A stretch of DNA of 64,000 nucleotides from Anaerococcus urinomassiliensis (GCF_900128425.1 NZ_LT635782.1:62464-126463), one strand, 5' to 3'; counted from the first letter of the stretch, positions 27,536-36,695 are shown. Numbers and translations: made by a program. Notes: a model not told the origin generated them from the letters alone.

Positions 27536-28255
27536 TTAGAATATCCAATTGAAGCAAAGTACAGCTATGATACCACCAACTATTGGAGCAAGTACTGGAA
27601 TCCATGAGTAATCCCACATAGCGTCAACTTTCTTATTAAAAGGAAGTATTTGGTACATAATTCTTGGACCAAGGTCACGAGCAGGGTTAATTGCATAACC
27701 AGTTAGTCCACCTAAAGACATACCAACAGATACTATAAGACCGTTTACATAGATGTAGTTCATTCCAACATCGCCAGCGCCTGCTACATTACCAAAACCA
27801 AGGATAGCAAAAACTAATACAAATGTTCCAACCATTTCAGCTAGGAAATTTCTACCTGTGTTTTTGATTGAAGGAGCTGTACAGAAGCATCCACGTACTA
27901 TAGCTGGGTCAACTTCACAAGTATCATCAAAATGATCTTTAAATAGTAGGTAAACTAACAAAGCACCTAGCATAGCACCTAGCATTTGGCCAAGTATGTA
28001 AGTTAGTACTGTATTCCAAGCTATATCGCCTTTAAAAGCAAGGGCAATAGTCAAAGCTGGGTTAAAATGTGCACCACTCATTGCGCCAAATATGGTAGCT
28101 GGAATCATTACTGCAAGACCCCATGCCAAAGTGATTTGAACTGGACCTGCACCAGCCATTCCTGACTTACGTGTTAGTACGTTTGCAACAACTCCATCAC
28201 CTAATAAAATAAGTAAAAAAGTGCCTACAAATTCTGCCACAAAAATATCTCTCAT
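27536..28255 (-). CDS. glpF: Glycerol uptake facilitator (aquaglyceroporin)
   Basis: The 239-residue MIP-family channel has six hydrophobic helices and two half-helix motifs: HFNPALTIA (first NPA) and GYAINPARDLGPR (second NPA followed by R-D). The Asp after NPAR is characteristic of glycerol rather than pure water channels. The start is ATG 28255 with TAAGGAGG upstream. Sixteen extra residues from an in-frame ATG at 28303 lack homology. It heads a short minus-strand unit with the GlpA-like enzyme. Confidence 0.92.
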   Translation of the reverse strand: MRDIFVAEFVGTFLLILLGDGVVANVLTRKSGMAGAGPVQITLAWGLAVMIPATIFGAMSGAHFNPALTIALAFKGDIAWNTVLTYILGQMLGAMLGALLVYLLFKDHFDDTCEVDPAIVRGCFCTAPSIKNTGRNFLAEMVGTFVLVFAILGFGNVAGAGDVGMNYIYVNGLIVSVGMSLGGLTGYAINPARDLGPRIMYQILPFNKKVDAMWDYSWIPVLAPIVGGIIAVLCFNWIF

Positions 28256-28279
28256 AATAACCTCCTTAGTTAAAGACAA

Positions 28280-28311
28280 AGAGCGGTTGTAGTAAAAATA
28301 CATCCCGCTCT
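28280..28311 (-). promoter_or_regulatory. Hairpin in the glpF mRNA leader
   Basis: AGAGCGG (28280-28286) pairs with CCGCTCT (28305-28311), with further internal pairing. It lies between the glpF promoter and its Shine-Dalgarno. It has no T tract and so is not a simple terminator. A GlpP-like or other leader-binding regulator is possible but unproven. Confidence 0.4.
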
Positions 28312-28353
28312 CGTTCTTACAAATATTTTGTTGTGGAAACCTTTTCTAAGTTA

Positions 28354-28382
28354 ATTATAACACCTTTAAAAAAATAATACAA
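28354..28382 (-). promoter_or_regulatory. Promoter of glpF
   Basis: Read on the minus strand, TTGTAT (28382-28377), a 17-base spacer and TATAAT (28359-28354) form a good sigma-A promoter about 100 bases before the start codon. Confidence 0.7.
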
Positions 28383-28433
28383 TAGCCAAGAACATATATT
28401 TGCATTCTAATGGCTCGCTTAATTACAAGTTAG

Positions 28434-28455
28434 AAATATTTGTTAAATATTTGTT
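28434..28455. repeat. Tandem 11-bp direct repeat upstream of the BMP lipoprotein gene
   Basis: AAATATTTGTT occurs twice head to tail (28434-28444, 28445-28455), about 80 bases before the lipoprotein start codon. It could be a regulator site. Nothing identifies the regulator. Confidence 0.4.
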
Positions 28456-28534
28456 ATTTATGGACAAATGATCGCATATAAGATAAAATAAGTCTTGTAA
28501 ATATGAATACAATTACTATTTTTTGGAGGAAGTA

Positions 28535-29719
28535 ATGAAAATTAAGAAATTCATGACAGGTGTTCTAGCACTATCTCTTACAGCTGTACTAGCATCTTGT
28601 GGGGGAGATACTAACAAGGCTGAAGAAAAACCAGAACAAACAACAGAAGAAGCTACAACAGAGGAAACTGCAGCTGAAGAGACTGAAGAAACAACAGAAA
28701 CTGAAGATGCAGATACCAAAGAAAAAGAGGACGACAAAGGCGAAGCTAGTGAAACTCCAACAGGTGAAACTGTTTCTGTAACAATGGTAACAGACTTTGG
28801 TGGCATCAATGATAAATCATTTAACCAATCTGCTTACGAAGGATTACAAGGGGCTGAATCTGATGGAACAGCTACATTTGACTATATCGAAAGCCACAAG
28901 GACTCTGACTATAAACCAAACCTTGAATCAGCTCTAGATTCTGAATCAGACATAATCCTAACAGTAGGATATGCTCTATATGAACCAACAGTTGAAGCAG
29001 CTAAAAATAATGAAGATCAAAACTATGTAATTATCGATAGTGATAACGAAGAAAAACTACCAAACCTTGTAGGTGTTGGTTTTGCTGACCACCAAAATTC
29101 ATTCTTAGTAGGATATATCGCTGGTATGATGAGTGAAACAAACAACGTTGGATTCATCGGTGGTATGGAAGGCGTTGTAATCAGTAGATTTGACTATGGT
29201 TTCAGAGCTGGTGTAGAACATGCTGCTCGTGAAAAAGGTGAAGATATTGAAGTACAAGTTCAATATGCAAACAGCTACAATGACCAAGCTGCAGGTAAAA
29301 ATATTGCTGACAGAATGTATCAAAACGGAGCTGACGTAGTTTTCCACGCTGCAGGGGGTGTAGGAGTTGGCGTTATTGAAGCTGCAAAAGAAAATGATAA
29401 ATGGGTAATCGGTGTTGACCGTGATCAACAAGAAGAAGCACCAGATAATATGTTAGTATCAACAATCAAAGGTGTAGGCGATGCAGTTAAACTTATTATT
29501 GATGACTACCAAAAAGGTGAATTCAAGGGTGGAGAAACTGTAAGATTTACCCTTGCAGATGGAGATGCTGTAAGCATCAAATATGCTGACAATGGCCTAG
29601 TAACAGATGAAATCAAAGAAAAAGTTGAACAAATCAAACAAGATATCATTGATGGCAAAATCGAAGTTCCACAAAACGAAGAAGAAGCTATCGAAATGGG
29701 ATACATTGAAGCAGAATAA
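28535..29719 (+). CDS. BMP-family nucleoside-binding lipoprotein (PnrA/NupN-like)
   Basis: The 394-residue protein has a lipoprotein signal with Cys22 (LASC), a Thr/Glu-rich linker (about 27-75) and a BMP/PnrA periplasmic-binding fold. It shows DFGGINDKSFNQSAYEG, GFIGGMEG, NSYNDQAAGKNIADRMY, HAAGGVGVG and GVDRDQ. Family members bind purine or pyrimidine nucleosides. The start is ATG 28535 behind GGAGGAAG. An in-frame TTG at 28523 overlaps that site and is rejected. A terminator separates it from the ATPase gene, consistent with higher expression of the binding protein. Confidence 0.92.
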   Translation: MKIKKFMTGVLALSLTAVLASCGGDTNKAEEKPEQTTEEATTEETAAEETEETTETEDADTKEKEDDKGEASETPTGETVSVTMVTDFGGINDKSFNQSAYEGLQGAESDGTATFDYIESHKDSDYKPNLESALDSESDIILTVGYALYEPTVEAAKNNEDQNYVIIDSDNEEKLPNLVGVGFADHQNSFLVGYIAGMMSETNNVGFIGGMEGVVISRFDYGFRAGVEHAAREKGEDIEVQVQYANSYNDQAAGKNIADRMYQNGADVVFHAAGGVGVGVIEAAKENDKWVIGVDRDQQEEAPDNMLVSTIKGVGDAVKLIIDDYQKGEFKGGETVRFTLADGDAVSIKYADNGLVTDEIKEKVEQIKQDIIDGKIEVPQNEEEAIEMGYIEAE

Positions 29720-29735
29720 TTAAGTAAAGATTTAA

Positions 29736-29760
29736 AAGGCCTCTTTTGAGGTCTTTTTTT
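29736..29760 (+). terminator. Terminator or attenuator between the BMP and ATPase genes
   Basis: An 8-bp stem (29736-29743 with 29748-29755) with a TTTT loop is followed by TTTTT. Partial read-through would give excess binding protein over transporter. Confidence 0.75.
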
Positions 29761-29880
29761 CACATTAAATATTAATTTGCAAAAAAGTTATGCATAATAT
29801 AGTATTTTATTAGTTTTTGTCTACAATAATTATCGATAATGTGTTAAAATAAATAAGAGTATAAATTTAGCGAGGATATT

Positions 29881-31404
29881 ATGGATAAACAATACAAGGA
29901 TAATCCTGTAGTATCTATGAGAAATATTACCAAACGTTTTGGAGACAATGAAGTTTTAACTGATATTAACTTTGATCTTCACAAATCTGAGGTTCATGCT
30001 CTTTTGGGAGAAAATGGGGCTGGAAAGACAACCCTGATGAATATTTTGTATGGAATGTTCCCACCAACTAGTGGGACAATCTCTATAAATGGAGTAAGTA
30101 TTCCAAACATGACTCCTAAAAAAGCCATAGATGCAGGAATTGGTATGGTTCACCAGCACTTTATGCTAATAGAACCCCTAAGTGTTACAGAAAACATTAT
30201 CTTAGGTCATGAAGACGACGATGGACTATTTCTGGATAGAAAAAAAGCCAAGGAGAGAATCCAAAAACTTTCTGATGATTATGGTCTAAAAATAAATCCA
30301 GATGCCAAAATTGAAGACATATCTGTGGGCCAACAACAAAGAGTAGAAATATTGAAGGCCCTATATAGGGGAGCTGATATACTAATATTTGATGAGCCTA
30401 CAGCTGTATTAACTCCACAGGAAATTAACGAATTTATAGAAATTATTAATAAATTAACTGAGCTTGGAAAATCTATTATTATCATAACTCATAAACTAGC
30501 TGAGATAAAGGCTATGGCTGATTATTGTACAATAATAAGACGTGGTAAATATATAGACAAGCTAAAGGTTGCCGATATTGATGAAAATATTTTGGCTGAA
30601 AAGATGGTAGGCAGAAATGTAAGCTTCAAAGTAGACAAGGCAATTCAAGAGCCAGGTGGAGTTGTTCTTAAGGTTGAAGACTTATGGGCCAAGGATAAGA
30701 GAGGCATAGATATACTTAAGGGTCTTGATCTAGAGATTAGAGCAGGAGAAATCCTAGGTATAGCTGGCGTTGACGGTAACGGACAAAGTGAGCTTATTGA
30801 CTGTTTGACTGGAATGGCAAAATCAAACCGTGGAAGCATAACTTTAAATGGAGTTGATGTTACAAACAAAGATCCTAGGACTATTATAGATTCTGGCATG
30901 AACTCAATCCCAGAAGATAGACAAAAAAGAGGCCTTATTTTGGAATATCCTATAAAGGATAATATGATTTTGGAAAATGTTAGAAAGGAACCGTTCTCAA
31001 CAAAGGGCAAGCTTAATTTCAAAAATATAGACAATAATGCCAAAGACTTGGTAGAGAAATTTGATGTTAGACCGAATAACATCAATGAAAAAGTTATGAG
31101 TTTATCTGGTGGTAACCAACAAAAGGTAATAATAGCAAGAGAGATTGCAAACAACCCAGATGTACTAATAGCATCTCAACCAACACGTGGACTTGACGTT
31201 GGAGCAATAGAATTTATTCACAAATATCTTGTGGATTTGAGAAATAATAACAAGGCAGTATTGCTCATTAGTTTTGAGCTAGACGAAGTAATGGACTTAT
31301 CAGATAGGATTTTGGTAATTTATGATGGTAAAATCGTCGGAGAAAAAATCCCTAGTGAGACTGATGAGTTTGAAATAGGAAGATTAATGGCAGGTGGACA
31401 ATGA
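29881..31404 (+). CDS. Nucleoside ABC transporter ATP-binding protein (NupO-like, double ATPase)
   Basis: The protein has 507 residues with two fused ABC domains. The first has Walker A (GENGAGKTT), signature (ISVGQQQR) and DEPTAVLTPQE. The second has the degenerate P-loop GVDGNGQSE and signature LSGGNQQK with SQPTRGLDVGA. This sugar/nucleoside-type double ATPase matches the YufO/NupO group found with BMP lipoproteins. It overlaps the next permease by four bases. Confidence 0.93.
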   Translation: MDKQYKDNPVVSMRNITKRFGDNEVLTDINFDLHKSEVHALLGENGAGKTTLMNILYGMFPPTSGTISINGVSIPNMTPKKAIDAGIGMVHQHFMLIEPLSVTENIILGHEDDDGLFLDRKKAKERIQKLSDDYGLKINPDAKIEDISVGQQQRVEILKALYRGADILIFDEPTAVLTPQEINEFIEIINKLTELGKSIIIITHKLAEIKAMADYCTIIRRGKYIDKLKVADIDENILAEKMVGRNVSFKVDKAIQEPGGVVLKVEDLWAKDKRGIDILKGLDLEIRAGEILGIAGVDGNGQSELIDCLTGMAKSNRGSITLNGVDVTNKDPRTIIDSGMNSIPEDRQKRGLILEYPIKDNMILENVRKEPFSTKGKLNFKNIDNNAKDLVEKFDVRPNNINEKVMSLSGGNQQKVIIAREIANNPDVLIASQPTRGLDVGAIEFIHKYLVDLRNNNKAVLLISFELDEVMDLSDRILVIYDGKIVGEKIPSETDEFEIGRLMAGGQ

Positions 31405-32723
31405 CAGATACACAAATAAAATCAAATAGAAAACTTGCCTTAAGCAATTCGAAATTTCTATTTACACTAGTTTCCATATTTATGGGACTTTTGCTAGGGG
31501 CAATAGTAATAGGCATATCCGGTTATAACCCACTTGAGGCCTATGGCGCTCTTGTTTCTGGTGTTATAAAGACACCTAGAAATATAGGCTGGGCGGTAGT
31601 ATATTCTACTCCAATTATCCTAACAGGTCTTGGTGTAAGCTTTGCCTTTAAGACAGGTCTTTTCAATATGGGGGCTGAAGGTCAATATATTGTAGGAACA
31701 ATTGTAGGATTTATGGTTGCTTACGCTTTGCCACTTCCTCCAATCATCCACCCAATAGTAGCTATTATTTTAGCAATGGCTGCAGGTGCCTTATATGGGG
31801 CTATAGCTGGCTTTATAAAGGCGAAATTTGGCATCCATGAAGTAATTTCGACAATAATGTTAAACTGGATAGCATTTTATTTCCAAAACTTTATAGCCTA
31901 CAAATACCAAAAACCAAATGCCTTTTCTACATTTGATATCTTAGATAGTGCAAAGGTTACATTGTTTAAGGATTCATACAAAAACTTTGGACCATTTTTC
32001 AGCAAATTTTTCAAGGCACCAGTGCATCTTGGGATAATACTTGGTATCCTTGCAGTAATTGCTGTGTGGTATATATTAAACAAGACTGTATTAGGTTATG
32101 AACTTAAAGCTGTTGGTCTAAATAGGGAAGCAAGTGAATATGGTGGAATAAACTCAGGTAATAAAATTATCCAATCTATGGCTATATCTGGAGCAATATG
32201 TGCTCTTGCTGGTGTCTGCCAAGTAATAGGATACACATACTGCCTATCAGTTTTATCTGCTATGGATAACTACGGTTTTGATGGGCTTGCTGTAGCGCTT
32301 CTAGCAAGCAACAATCCAATTGCTGTAATATTCTCAGGCCTATTTTTTGGATCTTTGAAATATGCAGGTAGCAACTTGCAAAGGGTTCTTGGAGTTCCAA
32401 CAGAATTAATCAATATTATCATAGGTACTATTATCCTATTTACAGCTGTTCCACTTATCTTTAGAATTATAAAAGCTAGAAGAAAAATGAAAAAAGCAGA
32501 AAAAAATGCTAAGCGTGAAAGTGACAAATTTGTTTATGAAAAAACAAATAAAGAGAGTCAAATAGAAGAAAAAATTCTAGTTAAAGAAGATGAGACAGAT
32601 AAAATTGATATAAAAGATCCTAATGAGGATTTTGATAACAAGGAAAGTAATAATAATCCAAATATTATAAATGAAACTGGCGAAGAGATTAAGGTCAGAA
32701 AAGTAGAAAGTAAGGAGGAGTAG
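31401..32723 (+). CDS. Nucleoside ABC transporter permease 1 (NupP-like)
   Basis: The 440-residue protein has 8-10 hydrophobic helices to about residue 353. It contains the family segments GLGVSFAFKTGLFNMGAEGQY and AVGLNREASEYGGI. After the last helix comes a tail of about 85 residues made almost wholly of Lys, Glu, Asp and Asn, which is unusual for this family. The stop codon is directly followed by the ATG of the second permease. Confidence 0.92.
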   Translation: MTDTQIKSNRKLALSNSKFLFTLVSIFMGLLLGAIVIGISGYNPLEAYGALVSGVIKTPRNIGWAVVYSTPIILTGLGVSFAFKTGLFNMGAEGQYIVGTIVGFMVAYALPLPPIIHPIVAIILAMAAGALYGAIAGFIKAKFGIHEVISTIMLNWIAFYFQNFIAYKYQKPNAFSTFDILDSAKVTLFKDSYKNFGPFFSKFFKAPVHLGIILGILAVIAVWYILNKTVLGYELKAVGLNREASEYGGINSGNKIIQSMAISGAICALAGVCQVIGYTYCLSVLSAMDNYGFDGLAVALLASNNPIAVIFSGLFFGSLKYAGSNLQRVLGVPTELINIIIGTIILFTAVPLIFRIIKARRKMKKAEKNAKRESDKFVYEKTNKESQIEEKILVKEDETDKIDIKDPNEDFDNKESNNNPNIINETGEEIKVRKVESKEE

Positions 32724-33659
32724 ATGAATTTAGTAATGTTAGCACTCATATTGGGAAATACATTTTCAAACGCTGCTCCTGTGCTTTTGACAGGCCTTGG
32801 TGGCATGATGAGTGAAAAATCTGGTGTTGTAAACATCGGTCTTGAAGGAATGATGACAATAGGAGCCCTTGTCGGGGCAACTGTCGGCTATAACGTGGGT
32901 AATCCATGGATTGCCTTTATAGCAGGTGGCCTTGCTGGAGCTTTGTTTGGTCTAATTCATGCTATTATTTCAGTTAGTTTTGCAGGAGACCAAACTATAT
33001 CAGGTATAGCTATCAATACCCTAGGACCTGGTTTGGCCCTATTTTTGGCAAGGTTATTTTTTGATGGTGCTACACAAACACCTTCAATCCCACTAGAAAA
33101 TAAGATTCCTAGATTGTTTAGATCTGTAAGTAGCAATCAAATTTTCTTAAATATTTTCGGACAATATGCAACTGTTTATATAGCTATCATCATGGTTGTG
33201 GTTCTATACCTATTTTTGTACAAAACAAAATGGGGGATTAGACTAATAGCTGTTGGTGAACACCCAAAGGCAGCAGAAACTTTAAATATTCCTGTAAAGA
33301 AAACTAGATATTTAGCAGTAATATTTTCTGGATTTATGGCAGGCTTGGGTGGTGCAAGTATGTCACTTGCAGTAGTAAGTTCTTTCTCACCAACTCTAAT
33401 CGCAGGTCAAGGTTATATTGCCCTTGTAACAGTTATATTTGGTAACTGGAAGCCACAAGGTGTCCTAGTTGGTTCACTATTTTTTGGTCTAGCAGAATCA
33501 ATAGCAACATATCTTGGTGGATCAAACCTAAGCGTTCCAATAGAATTTATTTCTATGATTCCATATATTGCAACATTATTGATACTAATTATCTTCCAAA
33601 GGAAGTCAAAAGCTCCAAAAGCTTCTGGTAAACCATATCTAAATCTTGATAATATTTAG
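32724..33659 (+). CDS. Nucleoside ABC transporter permease 2 (NupQ-like)
   Basis: The 311-residue membrane protein has about nine hydrophobic helices and the family motifs GGMMSEKSGVVNIGLEGMM and AVGEHPKAAETL. It starts directly after the stop of permease 1 with AAGGAGG in that gene's end. With the BMP lipoprotein, double ATPase and permease 1 it forms a complete NupNOPQ-type nucleoside importer. Confidence 0.93.
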   Translation: MNLVMLALILGNTFSNAAPVLLTGLGGMMSEKSGVVNIGLEGMMTIGALVGATVGYNVGNPWIAFIAGGLAGALFGLIHAIISVSFAGDQTISGIAINTLGPGLALFLARLFFDGATQTPSIPLENKIPRLFRSVSSNQIFLNIFGQYATVYIAIIMVVVLYLFLYKTKWGIRLIAVGEHPKAAETLNIPVKKTRYLAVIFSGFMAGLGGASMSLAVVSSFSPTLIAGQGYIALVTVIFGNWKPQGVLVGSLFFGLAESIATYLGGSNLSVPIEFISMIPYIATLLILIIFQRKSKAPKASGKPYLNLDNI

Positions 33660-33670
33660 AATTTAAAAAT

Positions 33671-33700
33671 ATAAACTCTGCAAAGGGTTTATATTTTTTT
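33671..33700 (+). terminator. Terminator of the nucleoside transporter operon
   Basis: ATAAACTC (33671-33678) pairs with GGGTTTAT (33685-33692) with one G-T pair and is followed by seven Ts. A TATAAT at 33716-33721 is the probable -10 of the next gene. Confidence 0.7.
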
Positions 33701-33747
33701 ATTAATGATGTATATTATAATATATATACCTTTATTGAGGAGAATCA

Positions 33748-36168
33748 ATGTTTTGTTCTAAGTGTGGGGCAAAGGTTGATGACAATGCTAGATTTTGTCC
33801 TGTTTGTGGCAACAAACTTGATAAAAATCCTATAGATAATCCTATAGAAAAAGAGATTGAAACAAGTAAAGAAGACAATCTAATAGGCAGATCAACCTAC
33901 GAATCCCTGAATACTAATGAAAATTTAATAAAAAATCAAGAAAACAGTAATAAAGATAGTAGTGAAGTTAAATCTAACAAGTTTAAGGAAATTTTTTCTG
34001 CCTTTAAAATCAAAAACAAGGACACAGAGGAAAAAGCTGTTCAAGATGGGAAAGTTCCTAAAGAAGCTTCTATAGATTCTGAATCTGATCAATCAGAATT
34101 TAGAAATAATAGTCCAGAAGAATCCTTGGAGCAAAGAGTGGAATTTGAAGAAGAAATCCCTCCAGCTTACTATGGGTACAATCCAACTGATGATAGGAAA
34201 AGCAAGGATAAGAGGAGAAAGAATACAGGAGAAGTAAATAGCTCGGATTCCAGAGAAGTCCTTAGCCATAGAAGCTTTGAAAGCTCTAAAGATCCCGTCT
34301 ATTCAGATAAGGAAAACTTAGCAAGTACTCATAATATTGATGAAAATTCTAGTCTAGAAAATTCGCCTGAAATTGACGACATACCTAGTGAATATGTAGA
34401 AGCTAGGATTGCTAATCTCCTAAAGAAGAGCTCTGAAGACTCTGATAAGAAAGCGGCTAGATCTGGGAACCTTGCAGCTTTGATTAGAAGTCATCAAAGT
34501 CCTAACGATGCTTATCAAAAGACTTATTCTCAAAATAATACTTATCAAGAGACTCATAGTCAAAACAACATTCAAAGTATTCCAGAAACTCAACAAACTT
34601 ATGAGTCAAGCGTAAACCAAAGCCAAGAAGTAAAAAGCGAGAATAAAGACAATGAAGAAAAGCAAGGATTTAAATTCAAGCCAATTTATCTATTGCCAAT
34701 CTTACTATTAGCTCTTGCTATTGTTATTGGATATTTATTTATGAATAGAAAGCCAAAAGATGTAGAGGTAGATTTAAGCAATTATATCAATGTTAGCTAT
34801 ACTGGTGATAATGCAAGTGCCTCACCAAATGCATCCCTTGACACTACAAAACTTCTAAATGATTTTGCTAGCCAAATTCAATATGTAAACAAGGATAGGA
34901 AGAATGATCAATACGGATCAGCTGCCAACCAATTTGTAGAAGAATTAGCTAGTGCAACGACCTTCCAATTCTCAAAAGATTCTAATCTTTCAAACGGTGA
35001 AGAGATAACAGTTGTGGCTAATGTGTCAGACCCAAGTCTTGCAGATGATTACAACGTATTATTTGCAAACACAATGAAGTCTGTAATTGTAGATGGACTA
35101 AATGTAGAAGAATCTATCGATCCATTTAACTATATTGATATAAACTTCCAAGGAGAAGATCCAAAAATAAGTCTAACAACAAGTCTAACAGAAGATGCAC
35201 CAGAATATATGAGCCAGCTAGAGATTATGCCAAGCAAAACTAGCGAATTAAAAGCTGGGGAAGAAGTAAATATTACAATAAACTTAAACGAAGAAGAAAT
35301 ATTTAATAACTACCAAGTAAGACTAAGTCCACTTGATAAAACCATCACCGTTCCAGGAGAGCCTAGTGATCAAAACGATCAAGAAGAGGACAAAGAAGCT
35401 AGCGAATCTAACGACGGTTATATAGCTAGTGTGGACAATTTAAGCGAAGATTTACTAAACATATTAAAAACAAACTCTGGAACCTTGATAAAAGAAACAT
35501 TTAACGAAAGAACATTCACAAAAATTGAATCAATGAACTATCTTGGTGCAATCACAGGAACAGATTCAAATAGTGAAGATCTAAAAAATAGAGTTATGTT
35601 AGTATATGAAATCAAGGCAAAAGAAGATTATGAAGGACTATATCAAAATGAATACACCTACTATTCATTTGTAGAATACCAAAATGTTAAATCTGAGAAA
35701 GACCAAGATGGTAAATTCTATAGCCAAGGTCCACTAACAACAGATAATGAAATCTTCCACAAGTTCTTTGTGGCTGACGATTATACCTACTATGAAATCC
35801 CATACTATGGTTTTGGATTCCTAGAAGAAGTCATAGCCAGAATAAATAATTCATTATCAGGGCTAACAATAGATGATTCCATAGCTGTTGACCAATCAAA
35901 ATACTTCACAAAGACAGATGGAGTAGCAAACGAATATCAAGGCAATGGCACTAGACTAAGCCTAAGAGAAGATGGAACTTTGAAATATCAAAAAGATAAC
36001 AGAGTTCACCAAGGAAGCTGGCAAGAAAATGGAAACGAAATAAGCCTAACAATACAAGGAGTTAACGTAGATACTCCAATAAATGCGACATTTGAAAATG
36101 GAACATTAAACGTAAGTGAACAAGGCGAAATGAGTGGCCAAACATTTAACAAAATGCAAGCATTTTAG
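33748..36168 (+). CDS. Zinc-ribbon, single-pass membrane protein with repeated extracellular domains
   Basis: The 806-residue protein starts with a zinc ribbon (Cys 3, 6, 17, 20: CSKCG and CPVCG) followed by a long polar disordered cytoplasmic region. One membrane helix lies at about 311-333. Outside come two similar modules opening DLSNYINVSYTGDNAS and DPFNYIDINFQGEDP, then an acidic linker near 540, a mixed alpha/beta region, and a C-terminal barrel-like strand set (RLSLREDGTLKYQ to GTLNVSEQG). The plan resembles TcaA/YvbJ-type Gram-positive envelope proteins. The function here is unknown. It is monocistronic with a strong terminator. Confidence 0.75.
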   Translation: MFCSKCGAKVDDNARFCPVCGNKLDKNPIDNPIEKEIETSKEDNLIGRSTYESLNTNENLIKNQENSNKDSSEVKSNKFKEIFSAFKIKNKDTEEKAVQDGKVPKEASIDSESDQSEFRNNSPEESLEQRVEFEEEIPPAYYGYNPTDDRKSKDKRRKNTGEVNSSDSREVLSHRSFESSKDPVYSDKENLASTHNIDENSSLENSPEIDDIPSEYVEARIANLLKKSSEDSDKKAARSGNLAALIRSHQSPNDAYQKTYSQNNTYQETHSQNNIQSIPETQQTYESSVNQSQEVKSENKDNEEKQGFKFKPIYLLPILLLALAIVIGYLFMNRKPKDVEVDLSNYINVSYTGDNASASPNASLDTTKLLNDFASQIQYVNKDRKNDQYGSAANQFVEELASATTFQFSKDSNLSNGEEITVVANVSDPSLADDYNVLFANTMKSVIVDGLNVEESIDPFNYIDINFQGEDPKISLTTSLTEDAPEYMSQLEIMPSKTSELKAGEEVNITINLNEEEIFNNYQVRLSPLDKTITVPGEPSDQNDQEEDKEASESNDGYIASVDNLSEDLLNILKTNSGTLIKETFNERTFTKIESMNYLGAITGTDSNSEDLKNRVMLVYEIKAKEDYEGLYQNEYTYYSFVEYQNVKSEKDQDGKFYSQGPLTTDNEIFHKFFVADDYTYYEIPYYGFGFLEEVIARINNSLSGLTIDDSIAVDQSKYFTKTDGVANEYQGNGTRLSLREDGTLKYQKDNRVHQGSWQENGNEISLTIQGVNVDTPINATFENGTLNVSEQGEMSGQTFNKMQAF

Positions 36169-36170
36169 TA

Positions 36171-36203
36171 AAAACTGCAATCGTAAGAGATTGCAGTTTT
36201 TTA
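36171..36203 (+). terminator. Terminator of the zinc-ribbon protein gene
   Basis: A perfect 12-bp stem (AAAACTGCAATC, 36171-36182, with 36189-36200) with loop GTAAGA ends in six Ts. The stretch from here to 36333 holds no gene. It includes a short motif TTCGCATTCGCTCAATATGACA near 36285-36306. Confidence 0.9.
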
Positions 36204-36332
36204 GTACAAAGAAAGTTAAAAAATAGAAAAATGAATTATAATAAGACGCGAAAAAAATCAAAAGTACTATTGCTAAGGAGATATTTCGCATTCGCTCAAT
36301 ATGACAGATATATCTTAATTAAAAATAGTTAC

Positions 36333-36362
36333 AAAAAAACAGTAGTTCTATCTACTACTGTT
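36333..36362 (-). terminator. Final terminator of the tRNA-Pro repeat array
   Basis: On the minus strand AACAGTAG (36362-36355) pairs with CTACTGTT (36345-36338) and runs into seven Us. Its sequence differs from the terminators inside the repeat units. Confidence 0.75.
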
Positions 36363-36368
36363 TAAATA

Positions 36369-36695
36369 TGGTCGGTGTGAAAGGATTCGAACCATCGAGC
36401 CTCACCTTCTCAAAGCCGAGCACTATCAATATAATATTTTATATAAAAAAATCAGTAGAAAATTCTACTGATCAATATGGTCGGGGTGAAAGGATTCGAA
36501 CCTTTGAGCCTCACCTTCTCAAAGCCGAGCACTATCAATATAATATTTTATATAAAAAAATCAGTAGAAAATTCTACTGATCAATATGGTCGGGGTGAAA
36601 GGATTCGAACCTTTGAGCCTCACCTTCTCAAAGCCGAGCACTATCAATATAATATTTTATATAAAAAAATCAGTAGAAAATTCTACTGATCAATA
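36369..36695 (-). repeat. Three tandem 109-bp units of 5'-truncated tRNA relic plus terminator
   Basis: Units lie at 36369-36477, 36478-36586 and 36587-36695. The last two are identical over 109 bp, and the first differs at a few positions in its tRNA part. Read on the minus strand, each unit begins with a terminator (ATCAGTAGAA with TTCTACTGAT and then seven Us). An AT-rich spacer follows, then about 57 bases aligning with tRNA-Pro from the D-loop to the 3' CCA. The T-arm (AGGTTCGAATCCT) and CACCCCGACCA are exact in two units. The anticodon arm cannot fold properly and the 5' acceptor strand is missing, so these are not functional tRNAs. Confidence 0.85.
36663..36690 (-). terminator. Terminator directly after tRNA-Pro, repeated in each 109-bp unit
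   Basis: ATCAGTAGAA (36690-36681 on the minus strand) pairs with TTCTACTGAT complement at 36678-36669 and is followed by seven Us. Equivalent hairpins occur 109 and 218 bases further along. Confidence 0.85.

Noticed and set aside
28434-28455. Rex operator upstream of the BMP lipoprotein gene
   Set aside because: The TTGTTA elements are direct, not inverted, repeats and lack the TTAACAA half-site.
36369-36695. CRISPR-like array
   Set aside because: The 109-bp units are contiguous direct repeats without unique spacers and consist of tRNA and terminator sequence. No cas gene is present.
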